Of a stretch of DNA of 64,000 nucleotides, positions 1-11,960 are shown in pieces. The stretch comes from Lyophyllum atratum. Lineage: Eukaryota > Basidiomycota > Agaricomycetes > Agaricales > Lyophyllaceae. The notes beneath the pieces are model-generated. The model was not told the DNA's origin, did not search any database, and saw only the letters and a program-made list of their open reading frames with translations. The stretch is from positions 372,001-436,000 of the forward strand of contig JACGCN010000012.1 in NCBI GenBank assembly GCA_014905825.1. The letters run 5' to 3'. The translations under genes and the position numbers were made by a program. Within the stretch, counting starts at the first letter, position 1; every line of letters starts with the position of its first letter.

Positions 1-780
1 ACCACGCGTAGATCCCCTCCCGTCCCTATCATCCGAGTCATGGACGCTTTTTGTTAAGTATTCGTTCTTGGTGATACTGTATTCAATGATCGTTCCCGAT
101 ACTTGCGCATCCGTCTTCATTAAGCTTGAGCTTGAATGACCACAGTCTGCTCGATAAACTTCAACCCTCGACATCCAAGCTTCAAACTTCCGAGTTAGGC
201 TATCATGATAGCCGTGATAGGAACACTGCTTCTTCGTGGTGATTGACCTTTGATAGATCTCTAAACGACCTTTTGGCAGGCAGATAGGCAGCCTTTCGGA
301 CGTCGTGTAAACCTCGGGACCTCGCGACATCATATGCTTTCGACGCCCCAAGTTTTCAAACTGCAACTGCTCCATGCTCCATGTAGTCTGCACGACCCGA
401 GCCTCGATACGTGACTTCCGGTCATATGATATCTCCTGACCTTCAATTCCAACATCACTTCCAGTCACTTCTCATGATAGTTCGTTTGTTTCTATTCAAC
501 CACTGACATCAGCCCTGCTAGTCGCATTTGGTCTAAGAGTCCCACTGAGGGACTCAAGTTGAAATTCGAACCACCGCGCCCGGCACACGGCGCCGGAAGC
601 CCTGCTCTTATTCCCAAGGCGTTCAAGATTGTAGATCTTACACTTGATTGCCCAACGGCATGGCAGCGACGCTGATACGTTCTTGCCTGGTCACCTGGTC
701 CCACGTCCAATCACGTCGTTCTTGTTCTCTGCGTGAACGTGCGTAGATGACAATCTGGCGATTGATTCGAATTCGAGCTC
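1..780. other. No supported gene, 5' edge of window
   Basis: I see no convincing coding exon here. The open frames are short, have no recognisable domain and overlap on both strands. A perfect 7-bp stem with a 5-base loop lies at 537-555. A minus-strand run near 500-720 superficially recalls a structured RNA but does not fold as a tRNA. Confidence 0.4.
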
Positions 781-784
781 AGGC

Positions 785-1798
785 TTTTGATATCGCATAA
801 CCTTCACGCTCGCATTCACCTGACCTGCCTCGAGGCAGGGGTCTAGACAGGCAGGATACGATGTCGTCATCCATCAGTGAGAGGGGTAGGCTGGGATAGG
901 GGATGCCAGGCCGAGTGATCATGAGGCGTTCGGTCTATGAAGAAGTACCGTCGGGGCGGTACACTTGCAAGATGACGCCCAGGTACGGGAGAGGAAGCCA
1001 ATTGGTGGGTCTGATGCAATACCATACTCACCGGACTCGCGATCGGATGCGGAGTCTCCTCAGATCACGGCGTCGGGCCATCTCGCTCTCCGTCCGGAGC
1101 CAGTGCAAGTTTTCAAGGTCGACCGTCAGGCATAGGTCATTGAAATTTTCTTCAGGATCAAGTGTCAAAAAGTTGCAATCTTCGGGCTTTCCTCCCATGA
1201 TATCCGTGGGGCCGGCACTCGATGTTCCCGGAACTCGAGGAGCTGTTGTGATGGTGTTCACAATGACCGGTTCCTCGAATGCGGTGCATTCGACTTTCGG
1301 TCCGTACATAGTATGGAACTTTACAGCTTGTGGAAGATTTCTTGCAGGGTAGGTACAATAACAGGTAAGGCTGGGTGGAGCACTTGTCCCGGCGGCGTCG
1401 GCGGCTGTTCCAGGTTGCTGCTTGATACATTGGTATCGACGTCATGTAGGAGGATCCGTACATGCGACGGCTCGGACCAACTCTGCGTTTGTAGGTATTG
1501 TATGTCCATTTTTCTTGTTCTTCTGCTCCTCGACGCCGAGTTCCAACTTCGGACCCTGCGCACCGCTTAAGGTGCTGTTTTGCGTTGGCTCCACCATTTC
1601 CGCATGGACCCGGGGTACTCGCTGTTTTCTGCTTGCTGCGGGATTGCAGGTACGCCTGATATCGATATCGATGGATGCTGGCTGTAGACTAATCAGCAGC
1701 GGACCGAGGAGAAATTCAAATGAGAGGACTTCGCACAGCAGAGCATATGGATCCATGGAGTCGAGAAGGTCAGGAATTCCGAGCAAGCTAGGCTTCAT
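785..1798 (-). CDS. Tentative multi-exon hypothetical protein
   Basis: Three consecutive minus-strand stretches stay open and could be joined. They run from an ATG at 1798 down to about 1450, then a middle piece around 1321-1440, then 1309 down to about 1033. The last piece ends in a good GTGAGT donor, and an acceptor near 945 would lead into a further open exon ending with a stop near 785. The exact junctions of the middle exon are not resolved. The protein has no domain I recognise. It is rich in acidic and polar residues in its last third. It could equally be chance open frame. Confidence 0.28.
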
Positions 1799-1799
1799 G

Positions 1800-2740
1800 T
1801 GCGAAGTTTGAACGTTGGATGGCTTCGAATTTCATACGTGACCTTGCCGGCGGGATATCGATGAGTTGGAAGATCAGAATGGATGATATTCATAATCGAT
1901 CTCATTGTCAAGCGATGTCGGACGAGCTTTAGCGAGCCTCGAGGTATCCGTTATTTGCAAATATGTCCTTTGCCTTCCCTCGTCTCTGGAATTCGGGACT
2001 TGAGGAACGGGTATAGTTCTGGCTTTACTTGGTGGTTACGTTTGGGCTTCGGCGGAATTTATTTTATTTCCATTTATCGTGGGGTCTCGCAGGTTCAGGC
2101 GACACGTTGCTTCGAGGAAGTGGGTTTGTTGGAGGTAAGTACGCGACGCCAGGTCAAATTTATTGGCCGTTTTGATCTAATCTTGATCAGCGTCTTGCAC
2201 CTTCGCCTACCTTTGCACCTCCGCAACAAGATGCACTCCCTATTTCTGCTTTGAGCATTCTGGGAAAGTTCCATCATCGTTTAGTAGCAGCCCTGGTTCT
2301 GTAAGACATAGCCAAGCCGATGATCTACAGTATTTACTTTCTGCCCTCGTGCGTTAATGTCCTGAATTACGTGCATATATCCTTGAAAGTTCAGCTGATC
2401 CATGCCGATCCCTTCGTCGTTCATATGTGGCTAGGCTCGCCAGATGACAGGATCTTCAAGGGTCTTTATCAACACATGACGCAGAAAATGAAGGTTGCCA
2501 CGCTACGTAACGTATAAGTTTGGAGTAGTTGAAGATCATTTTTACATCGCATTGCCTCCCGCTAGTTACGCAACGGTGCCGCAACTTTCCCCTGACCAAG
2601 CTTCCAAGTTCCTGATCAAGGCGACGCGACGCGTACATATCACGTGCTTCATAAACCACTGGTCGGCCGATCGCGATTATCGGCTTTCGACCTTCCTTCC
2701 AACCCCTCCTTCTGACCGTTCGCTGCGAGCTGAATAATGG
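1800..2740. other. Intergenic or unresolved
   Basis: Only short overlapping open frames on both strands, with no domain or convincing splice structure. A minus-strand frame at 2456-2659 could belong to the small gene that starts at 3019, but I cannot join them with good sites. Confidence 0.35.
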
Positions 2741-2743
2741 TCG

Positions 2744-3019
2744 CTACCGACGTGGACGTGCGGTAATACGGCGCTGGAGATGTGGTGTCAAGATATCAGA
2801 TCTTGAAGGCGCCATTCTTGCGTGAGACAAGGCGAGACAGGGCGAGACGTGGCAACTGAGCGATGGGCATGATAATATTGGTCCCTCCCTGCTCATCCCG
2901 AGTTTCCAAGGTAAACATGGGCGTGGCCACTTACCGGACGCGTCGAAGTTACCTCCGGAGGCAGATTCCTCCTCCTCGGGATCCCGCAACGTGAAATCGC
3001 GGGATGATGGATGCGACAT
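2744..3019 (-). CDS. Small hypothetical protein divergent from malate dehydrogenase
   Basis: The frame begins at an ATG at 3019 and encodes an acidic, serine- and glycine-rich start (a run of four Glu near residue 16). It contains a strong GTAAGT donor near 2931, suggesting that only about 29 residues belong to the first exon. The unspliced frame continues to 2744 (91 codons). Where the next exon lies is unclear. The start lies 110 bp from the malate dehydrogenase start, so the two would share a promoter. I do not recognise the product. Confidence 0.3.
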   Translation of the reverse strand: MSHPSSRDFTLRDPEEEESASGGNFDASGKWPRPCLPWKLGMSREGPILSCPSLSCHVSPCLALSHARMAPSRSDILTPHLQRRITARPRR

Positions 3020-3129
3020 TTGTGGCCAATCACGTGCGGCGGAATGGGAGATGTTATACCTGGGGAAGCGGCCCCAAACTTCCCCTCATCCCCACTCACA
3101 TCCTCCTCCACAACTAACCCGATATCGAA

Positions 3130-4699
3130 ATGGTGAAAGCTGTTGTCCTTGGAGCTGCTGGTGAGCCGTCTCTGCAGCCCGATTGCGCTGGATCGGTTGG
3201 ATTTGCGCTGATCGCGTTTGGTGTGGGCGTGTTTCAGGCGGTATCGGTCAACCTCTCGCTCTTTTGTTGAAGACCAACCCGCTCGTTGATGAGGTGAGCT
3301 ATCTAATGCTTCAGCTGGGAGGGCATTAAGGATGACTGATATGAATGTGATACAATAGCTTAGTCTGTTTGATATTGTGAACACTCCCGGTGTTGCGGCA
3401 GATCTCTCGCACATTTCGACCCCAGCGAAGGTCGAGGGATACCTCCCACCCAACGACGGCCTCAAGAAGGCGCTTACTGGTGCCGATGTTGTCGTCATCC
3501 CAGCTGGTGTGCCCAGAAAGCCTGGTGTACGTGACCTTTTCCGTCGCGTTCTTGTTTGTCTCTGATGCACCCTTAGATGACGAGGTAAGATAAGATCCGG
3601 TAAAGCACGCGTTTTCTGTACTGATTGGATGGGCAACCGTGGATAGAGATGACCTTTTCAAGGTGCGATACCGCCATAGGTGCTGCATCAGTCTGGTCGG
3701 AACTGACAGTCGCGTTAGATCAACGCCGGAATCGTCAAGGATCTGGCCACTGGGATTGCAACGGTCGCCCCCAAGGCGTTCGTCCTCGTTATTTCGAACC
3801 CCGTCAACTCCACCGTCCCCATCGTAGCTGAGGTCTTCAAGAGGCACAACGTCTACGACCCTAAGCGGTATGTTTTGCCAATTATTGCTCTTCCACGCGT
3901 GTCCCAGACGTCCCCTCCAGAATCTTCGGTGTCACCACCCTGGACGTTGTCCGCGCGTCTACTTTCGTGGCTGAGGTCCTCGGTAACTACCATCTGTCCA
4001 AAGAGATCGTTGTCCCCGTTGTTGGTGGCCACAGTGGTGTCACAGTATGTTGCTTCTCCTTTGGCCTACATCTGATATTGCGGTATGATGCTGATCTCGC
4101 GTAGATCGTGCCCCTACTCTCGCAATCCTCGCACCCCCTGCCCTCAAACCTTTCATCTTCAGATTACGAAACCCTAGTCAAGCGTATCCAGTTCGGTGGC
4201 GACGAAGTCGTCAAAGCTAAGGATGGCGCTGGATCTGCCACTTTGTCTATGGCCTATGCCGGCGCCGAGTTCACTAACAAGGTTATTCGCGCGGTGAAGG
4301 GCGAAAAGGGCATTGCTGTCCCCACCTTCGTCGCTTTGGCTTCTGATCCCAATGGCGCTGCCGCTCTTACCAAGGAACTCGGGAAAGAACTCGAATTCTT
4401 CTCTACCACTGTCGAGCTGGGTGTACGTGTTATAGATTGTTCTGCCGTATTCGATGCTAATTGAATATTCTGGCCGCAGCCTGAGGGCGTTGTCAAGATC
4501 CACCCTCTCGGAAACATCACAGAAAAGGAGAAAAGCCTCGTCGCGGCTGCAATCCCCGAGTTGGAGAATAACATCAAGACCGTATGTACTTTTGACACTC
4601 TTCTTTTTTACAGATCGCAACGATCTTCTTTTACAGGGTGTTAACTATGTCGCTGAGGCGTACAAGAAGGCTGAAGAAGACGGCCCTGCTAGATTGTAA
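3130..4699 (+). CDS. NAD-dependent malate dehydrogenase
   Basis: This enzyme interconverts malate and oxaloacetate with NAD, in the TCA cycle or in malate shuttles. I read ten exons: 3130-3160, 3238-3293, 3359-3526, 3577-3584, 3647-3662, 3719-3867, 3921-4044, 4105-4422, 4480-4581 and 4637-4699, giving 344 residues. The N-terminal Rossmann glycine motif (GAAGGIGQ) follows the start directly. The substrate-loop motif [17 protein letters not shown] is assembled across an 8-base and a 16-base exon. [11 protein letters not shown] and the catalytic-His segment GGHSGVT follow. There is no extended presequence, so a cytosolic or peroxisomal isoform is as likely as a mitochondrial one. The start is fixed because the first Met leads directly into the nucleotide-binding strand. 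Confidence 0.96.
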
Positions 4700-5256
4700 A
4701 TATGAATTCGCGGAATATGGATAGATCGACTTCATACTGTGTGTAGTAGAGAGCATAAATAACTGTATGTACACTTTAAAGCTTGACTGAGGTCGGCGTT
4801 CCACAATCCCCACAGATTTAGATCCGCGGGCCGAAGCTCGGAAGAACCCGCGCACGAGGCGGTACACATGACACATCATGTGGCGTGGGAATGCGCGTGG
4901 ATGATTTTGCAGGTCACAGGGCTTGTGGTCACGACTGTCGTGACCTTCACGTTCTCCCATTTCCCCTGCCTCCCCCTCCCCCCTCTGTAGGCCCGTCTCC
5001 TCACATCCCATCTCTCTATCTTCTGCAGCTTTTTCAGGTTTTTAAGGCCCATAAAGCGAGTCAATTTACAACCCCCCAGAGGAATTAACACACATTGGTT
5101 GACCAATCCAAATTACCGCACCATTCAACTTCATCTCGCACCTCTATACCTCAACAGGTGATTGTCTCTCATCGAAGATGCGTTTACGCTGGAGTAATTA
5201 GCTTTCACTCACCGTTTACCTACCTCTAGTTCACGGACTCCCAGGGAACTCCAATA
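4700..5256. promoter_or_regulatory. Intergenic region with promoter of the bHLH gene
   Basis: This region holds the 3' flank of malate dehydrogenase and the upstream region of the bHLH gene. A pyrimidine-rich tract lies at about 4960-5030, a common feature of fungal promoters without a strong TATA box, and a CCAAT pentamer lies at about 5102-5106. I see no open frame with coding character. Confidence 0.4.
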
Positions 5257-6640
5257 ATGGCACCAACCGTTCCTGTTAACCACGACCCGGCATTGTCTCA
5301 CAACCCGGGCAATCCGGTACCCCAGCAAGGACAACAACCACCTCAGGGAATGTCGCAATCCCTTCTCCCCGCCGATCTCGCCAATATCCAGGTTAATACC
5401 CTCGATCCACACCAGATTATGAACCTCCTTCGGAGCCTGCCCAACGTGTTCAACAAGGTAATTTTCACGTTTGCTCAGCTTGGTCCCTATTCCCCCTCTT
5501 TCCATACCATCTTGGACCTCTGCGTTACAACACCTCTTCGATGCATCTACGATCGTTAATTGGTCCACACGTGACTGTGTCGCGACACAGAGCACGAGCA
5601 TTTTGACTACAGTCACGGGGGAGAACAACATTCGCAATACCCCTTTCCCGAGATACCTCTTCTCTGACCCTCCAAAGAATATGTGACTGACCTGATCAAC
5701 AGCTCACCGAACAGGGTAACCTCAAAGAAGACGCTGCTCAGACACTCTCCAACCTCTCCCAAGCGCCATTCCAAGCGGGGGGCCCCCATCCCGGCGCCCA
5801 TCCGTACCCCGGACCCCCACATGGCGGTGGTGGTCTCCCAGGAATAAACGATCCCGGCCCATCGTCGCATCCCCGAGGTCCGCCCAACCTTGGCCAGTTG
5901 TCGGCGGTAGCTATGTCTACCTCACCCACTTCAGCGTCCGCTCGGCCTGGGCAACTTCCGGGTCAACCTCAGGAGATGGAAGAGGCCAGCGAAGATGATC
6001 GTCGTGCTGCGAGCCAGGCAAGTGGGAGTGCAGAGATTAAGACGGCGTCATCACCAGGGGCGTCGACGACAAGGGCGCGGGGCGGAAGGAGCGCAACGAT
6101 GGGAAGTGATGAATGGAGTCGACAACGCAAAGATAATCATGCAAGTCCTTTTTCTCCTTCTCCTTGAGAGCTAGTCTGATCAAGTTCTCGCGCTACCCAC
6201 AGAAAGAAGTTGAACGTCGACGTCGGGGAAACATCAATGAGGGGATTAATGAGCTCGGGCGCATCGTGCCCAATGGGTCTGGCGAGAAAGCCAAGGGCGC
6301 GATCCTTTCACGCGCTGTCCAGTACATCCACCATCTTAAAGAGAACGAAGCGCGGAATATTGAAAAGTGGACGCTGGAGAAGCTCCTCATGGACCAGGCC
6401 ATGGGCGATCTGCAGACGCAACTCGAAGAGATGAAGAAAATGTGGGAGGAGGAGCGGCTTGCGAAGATGAGGGCAGAGAATGACCTGGAGACCCTGCGAG
6501 GCGCTCTTGCCAATAGCCAGAATGTTAACCAACAGCAGGCCATCCACGCACGCATGGAGAGCCAGTCGTTGAAGCGAGATGCGGAAACTGCTGGTGCTAG
6601 CGACGCGGACAAGGATGGCAAGAAGCAGAGAGCGGATTAG
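5257..6640 (+). CDS. bHLH transcription factor, Cbf1-like
   Basis: This nuclear DNA-binding protein is expected to bind E-boxes of the CACGTG type. In yeasts Cbf1 acts in sulphur metabolism and at centromeres. Exons are 5257-5457, 5703-6140 and 6203-6640, giving 358 residues. The first two thirds are rich in Pro, Gly, Gln and Ser and look disordered. The basic helix-loop-helix starts at about residue 211 with KDNHKEVERRRRGNINEGIN, whose contact residues H, E and R match Cbf1. It continues through SKAAILS-like helix 2 sequence (KAKGAILSRAVQYIHHLKE) and the segment NIEKWTLEKLL, a Cbf1 hallmark. A long charged coiled coil follows. The second intron (6141-6202) begins with GC, not GT (GCAAGT donor). 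The first intron is unusually long for this window (245 bases). Confidence 0.93.
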
Positions 6641-7060
6641 GAAAGTTATTTCGGGACGCTTTTTGGTTTTCCTTCCGCGTTCTCTTCTTTCCTTGTGTAC
6701 TTGTTGAACTCCTGACCTCCTTCCTTCCTCCCCTGATCTGTGCCTGTGAACTTTTGGTATCTACTGAACGTGTAAATATGACGAGTCTTTCTTGCACTTG
6801 TGACTGGCCCTGTTCCTCCTCCTGTATATAATACCGCAGGCTCTAAATGCCTGACGAATGGATATGTCGCCCACCTTCGTTGCGGGAATCTAAGAATCTA
6901 AGGTAAACAACTCAGTTCGGTGGGGTGCGCCCAGATTTTATTTGCTCAGCAGACAAGGCCCCGGCAGCACGTCGGCCCGGTGAGCAAATGTCGTACTTAA
7001 CCGCCATGACCTTCGAGTTCTCTAGCACTGACTCATCATTTGGACTTCACCTGAAATACC
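6641..7060. other. Intergenic
   Basis: This is the 3' flank of the bHLH gene and the upstream region of the nitrilase. There is a T- and CT-rich stretch just after the bHLH stop. I see nothing else of note. Confidence 0.4.
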
Positions 7061-8291
7061 ATGACCAGAAAGATCCTTGCCTCTGTCGTACAGACTTGCA
7101 CCGCAAAGTTTGCTCTCGACGATACTCTGGATAAACTCGAGCGCCTCACGCGTCTTGCCCGTGACCGCGATGGATCGCAATTTTGCGTGTTCCCAGAGGC
7201 TTTGTAAAATCCCCGAAGCCGTGCTACTTATGAATGCAGACTAAATCATTCTCCTGTAGCATTGGCGGATATCCTAAGGGCTCCACTTTTGGCGCAACCA
7301 TGGGCAACCGTGTGCCATCTGGACGGGACGAGTTCGCGCGATACTATGCGGCGGCCATCGACATTCCTTCGCCTGCAATCTCGCGCATTGAGGCCATCAG
7401 TCGTGATACAGATGTGTTCTTGGTTGTTGGCGTGATTGAGCGGGGCGGGGGGACTCTGTACTGCACGATCGTGTTTGTGGACCCCCTGAAAGGGTATATT
7501 GGGAAACATCGGAAGCTGATGCCGACTGGGACCGAAAGACTTGTGTGGGGTCAAGGCGATGGGACGACGCTTCCTGTCATCGAAAAGGATTTTGGGACCG
7601 CGGAAAAGCCGTCGAACGTAAAAATGTCTGCGACGATATGTTGGTGAGCTCGTGCTTTGTGAGTTGAGCGTCGGTGGAACTTGACAGTTGGGTAGGGAAA
7701 ACTACATGCCCTTATGTAGGAATTTTTATGCATATACGGGATAGGTTTTGAACAGCCTTCCAGTACGCACCTTTTATTACAGCCAGGGAACGCAGTTATA
7801 TTGCGCCCCCACGGTGGACGCACGCCCAGAATGGCAAAGCACTATGCAGCACATTGCCCTCGAGGGCCGTTGCTTTGTCCTCGCGGCGTGTCAGTATGCG
7901 CAGGTATGGTTGGGAACTCACAAGAGTCTTATGTAGCTAAATTGAATGTTCTCAAGGCAAAGGACTACCCGGACGAGCACTTCACCTCGACCAATCTTGC
8001 CCCTGAGGGTGTCCCCAGTCCAGATAAAGTAATGATCGCCGGTGGGAGCGTCATCATCAGTCCTCTGGGAAAAATCCTTGCTGGTCCATTGCGTGATGCT
8101 GAGGATGTCCTCACGGCTGAATTAGACCTAGATGACATTGCTAGGGGCAAGTTCGATATGGACGTCGTTGGCCATTATGCTCGAAACGATAGTAAGTGCC
8201 TAGGCTGTGTTGAATTGTTGTTGCTCGATTATAACTGACGATCTTTTCAGTTTTCCAGCTCAGTGTAAATGCGCCACAGGCACAGGCTTGA
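7061..8291 (+). CDS. Nitrilase / cyanide hydratase family enzyme
   Basis: Nitrilases hydrolyse organic nitriles to acids plus ammonia, and close relatives hydrate cyanide. Exons are 7061-7203, 7260-7643, 7696-7715, 7764-7903, 7957-8191 and 8251-8291, giving 320 residues. The catalytic triad is complete: Glu46 in VFPEA, Lys133 in HRKLMPTG, and Cys175 in the family signature TICWENYMPLLR. That signature is put together across a 20-base exon. IGGYPKG and LYCAPTVDAR are further nitrilase blocks. The length fits the family (about 310-360). An MFS transporter lies downstream on the same strand, with only degraded sequence between them. A joint role in nitrogen supply is possible but is inference. 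Confidence 0.94.
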
Positions 8292-8591
8292 TTTTATACT
8301 CGTCGTTCAAGTTCAAGTTGGCGTTCGTGTAGTCAATGCTCTCCGAGAGAGCGGCGAAAGTTTACTCTCAAGCGGACATAGGAATCGGTCATTCTTACAC
8401 AAGTATTGTTAACATCCAGAGGCGATGTAAAGATACGTTGGTGCTTATCGAAGAACTCGCGTCGCGACATCGAATCATAGTCCGGAGTGAATTTTGGGAT
8501 CTTGAGCTTCGGGAACTTATGATTCAGCATGTGTACGACTAGGGATCCCCTAATCAGTTGACATCTCATCGTCTCCATATTTTCCTTGATA
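8292..8591. other. Intergenic
   Basis: This is the 3' flank of the nitrilase. I see no supported gene. Confidence 0.35.
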
Positions 8592-8599
8592 TTAGTATT

Positions 8600-9355
8600 C
8601 CCAATGAACCGCGTTGGCTCTCAATAGCCGAGGTTGCATAGGCTCCATGCTAAACTTGGACGAATCGTGGAGTCCCGCTATAAGCGTCCGCCCCAGGAGC
8701 AAAGAACTCACCTTGATGAAGGATGGTCCGGCGGGTTGGCTGCGTTGATCCTCTATGGTGTGAGAGTTGACCTGCGCATGGATGACGCACGGACTATTCT
8801 GGTTCGCATTACGGTCAGCGAAGCGCGATATTTTCAAGGTATCTTTCCCAGAGACTCGTTTGCCTAATTCTGAGGGGAAAGAATCTGCCGGCATTGTCGT
8901 TCATAGAGTAGTACACGAAGTAACGCGAAACACTTTGAATTCAGAGGTATAGATCCTGAACGGCGAGATTCTTCACTCTGAACACGGTATCTTCAGTGTT
9001 CACAGCGACACGGGTCGCCTTCCGGTCATGAACATTCTTCCAGAGTACGTGCGCGAAGAATCCAGTTTAGCCAGTCCAGTGAAGCTGTCGTCTCTCCAGG
9101 GTCTCAAGGAGAGGTTTCAAGTTGAGGAGAGCAGGCATAACGATGAGACTTCGACAAAGAAATCTACAGTACGGTGGGAGCCATACGCTATATTTTAAGG
9201 ATTGGAACGCATCCTGGAGCTCCATTTCAGGCATCGGCCCGACGTCTCAATGTCTTGTGCCGTGGAGGTCCCATGGCCGCGAGCTTCACCTAAAGCTTCT
9301 GTATCGATGGCGCAATCTATGTCTGCATGACGAATGCGATGTTCGTGCGTGAGTC
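8600..9355 (+). pseudogene. Coding-like fragments, unassigned
   Basis: Several stretches stay open on the plus strand in different frames without a usable start or clear splice chain: about 8634-8867, 8955-9180 and 9200-9300. The second contains LNGEILHSEHGIFSVHSDTG and a charged stretch after it. The third reads IGTHPGAPFQASARRLNVLC and ends in a stop at about 9295. They look like exons of a decayed or mis-spliced gene rather than random sequence. A minus-strand frame at 8592-8894 competes with the first. I do not recognise the family. Confidence 0.25.
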
Positions 9356-9854
9356 TATAAGCGTCCACGTCGGCTATATTTAGTTTCGTTTAATGAAGTG
9401 CATTATCCTTGAGCGGGGGGAAAGAAGATACTTTGAGGGGTTTGTGGCAACGGTTGGGTACAGAACTTGGTAGAGACCAAGAAAGAAAAGGTGAAGAGAC
9501 GCGACCGTGACGATTGGCACGAGTTGACTTTTCCAAACCACGTGCACATTGTATGAGTTGACGCGATCCGAATTCCCAAAACAGACCGCCACCAGCACCC
9601 TGCTATGACCGAGTGACTTCTACATTCTACAAATATCGTGCTTGGTAAGTGGTCGCTCGGCTTCCCTGAAAGCATCCACGCGTTCGAAGCTGTTCGAAGA
9701 ATGGCGCGAGAATTCATGCTCATGATTACATAGATGCCCAGCCACGTAGGAGTCCATAGCATACGAAGCTCGGGTTGAAGTATATAGCACGGCCCCATGA
9801 TGCAAGGACTTCTCCTTGAGGTCCCTGACCTCGCTTTCCACAGTGATACTAGTC

Positions 9855-11805
9855 ATGTCATATCCCAACGAATCTGACGAGAAGGTCATCACCTCATCCA
9901 TCTACAAGGAAGAAGCGGAGCACGTAGGTGAAAGCGAGGGTCCGACATCGCTCTCTAAGGCAGAGATAACTAGAATCCAGCGCAAAATTGGCAAGTCTTT
10001 CGTTGGCCAACACAAGACCACCACTTTTCTGCGTGCTGCGACTAAGTTTGCACAGATTTCAGGATTATGCCCTGGCTATGCTTCACCTACCTCGTCATGC
10101 GCATTGATGTCAACAACGTCGCCAACGCCGCGATAATGAACATCGAAGAAGGGCATGGGATCAAGAAGCTGCTTGGGGATTTGAGTCCGAGCCAGTGGAA
10201 CTGGGTCATTGCAAGCTTCTTCTATCCATACGCATTCCTCGAACCCCTCTCAACTCTCTTGATGAAGAAGACGACGTGCGTTTCTACTTCTATGACAGCC
10301 CTCTCAATGGTTAATATTATCCTTATGTCTATTTTAGCCCTAGTTTCTGGCTAGGTCGCATTATGGTCACCTGGGGAGCCATTGTCTGTTGCGTGGCTGC
10401 GGTCCAGAATTATGGCGGCATTATTACAGTTCGGGTCTGTAAGTCTCCCGCCTGCTGCAGCCGTGTAACGGAAACTTGGCTGACTTTATTCAGTATTGGG
10501 AGCTGCGGAAGCGGGGTATTATCCCTGCGTGATATACTATCTCGCATTCTGGTTCCGACCAGAAGAGTTGGCGCTTCGCATCGCCGCGTTCTACTCCTTT
10601 GGTCAACTTAGCGGCTTTGTCGGTGGGTTTATTGCATTTGCAGTATCTTTTGCCGACGGCCGCTTGGCTGGGTGGCGCTGGCTCTTCATAGTCGGTGAGT
10701 TCCTATATATTTTTGAGAAACCGTCACCAATTCACGCCTTGATAATTGCCGCATGCGTCATAGAGGGAATACCGGCCATCCTGATGGGCTTCGCAACTTT
10801 CTATATCCTCCCCGACTACCCCCAAACCGCTAAATTCCTAACTGCACACGAAAAGACAGCAATCCTAGGCCGGCTCTCCCGGGGTGCGCCGTCTCAAACA
10901 AGCAAAACATGGGATAAAGCTCAAGTGGTGCAGTTGCTGAAGAACCCAACCTTCTGGACTTTCTGCCTCATCTGGTTCTGCCATGCGGTCGGAGGGTTCG
11001 GACTGACTTACGTGCTGCCGACAGTTATTTACCAACTTGGTGAGAATCAGAGGGTCCTTGAAAGCCTATGGTTCATCTCACCCTCGTTACCGACAGGCTT
11101 CACCACTTCTGCTCTAGCCAATGTGTTGTCCATGCCGCCTTCGCTCTGCACATTCTTGGTCCTGAATACCCTTGGGTGGCTCATCCAAAGTCGCGCGTGG
11201 AATCCGTTTCGAGTAGCTATCGGACGTAAGTATCTCCTACGTCCTATGTCCCCGAGTCGGTCAGTTAATGAACCCCAGTGGAATCTGTGAACGTCGTCTG
11301 CTGTATCCTCCTGCTCACTGTCAAGGTATGCTACCCCCGGCTCATGTTCTTTATCACACAGGTTAGAATAATACGCACCACTAGATTCCCATCGTCAAAT
11401 ATCTCTGTCTGTGTGTCGCAACAGCTACCGCTGGCTCTGTATATCCTGTTCTATGGCCATCACGAGTTAAAGCCGCCCGTGGCACTACGGCGGCGGCAAT
11501 AGCTAGAGGAACCACCAACGCCCTCTCTCGATTTTCTGGGATCCTAGGACCCACCGTTTTTTCGAGTGAGCATATCATGTTCACATCTCGTCTCGGAAAA
11601 GAGACTCAAACAGACAACAGCTATATACGGCCCGACTTATCGCGTCTCCTTCCTTGTGTGCGTCGGGCTGCTTGTTGGCTCGATCATCGCCATAGCAGCC
11701 ACTGGATTATTGATGAAAGAGCTCTGGGTCACGGAGAAACAGGAAGTCAAGTCGTCTGCGACTACTCAAGCTGCACGAGCGAAGACACGACTGCGAATAC
11801 GCTGA
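9855..11805 (+). CDS. MFS transporter, anion:cation symporter (allantoate permease-like) family
   Basis: This plasma-membrane permease belongs to the group that moves organic anions such as allantoate, nicotinate or related vitamins. The substrate cannot be told from sequence. I read nine exons: 9855-9990, 10056-10275, 10338-10438, 10494-10694, 10764-11039, 11097-11225, 11279-11325, 11385-11565 and 11615-11805, giving 493 residues. Family features are a soluble N-terminus followed by RIMPWLCFTYLVMRIDVNN, then GAAEAGYYPCVIYYLAFWFRPEE, the GWRWLFIVEGIP block, the DYPQTAKFL loop, and YGPTYRVSF before the last helix. About twelve hydrophobic segments can be counted. The first intron (9991-10055) has a GC donor (GCAAGT). 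Confidence 0.92.
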
Positions 11806-11960
11806 GATTGTGATGCATGGCAAAAGAGATTAGAGAAAGCCTTCAACCCTGCTCGATAGGAGTACAATAAAACGAGCAGCCACCGACCCCGAGAAGCTCG
11901 GCTCCAGTTACTAGTAGTAAACCCAACAAACGTCTATGACGTGTATGAATCTGCAACCGC

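Noticed and set aside
500..720. Possible minus-strand tRNA or small nuclear RNA, because of GGTTCGAAT and a GATCAAGTGTA-like stretch
   Set aside because: No acceptor stem or D-arm box can be formed around the T-loop-like sequence, and the U2-like stretch diverges immediately at its most conserved part.
903..1352. 149-codon plus-strand open frame
   Set aside because: Its sequence is Arg- and Ser-rich without structure and lies opposite a minus-strand chain of exons with better splice signals.
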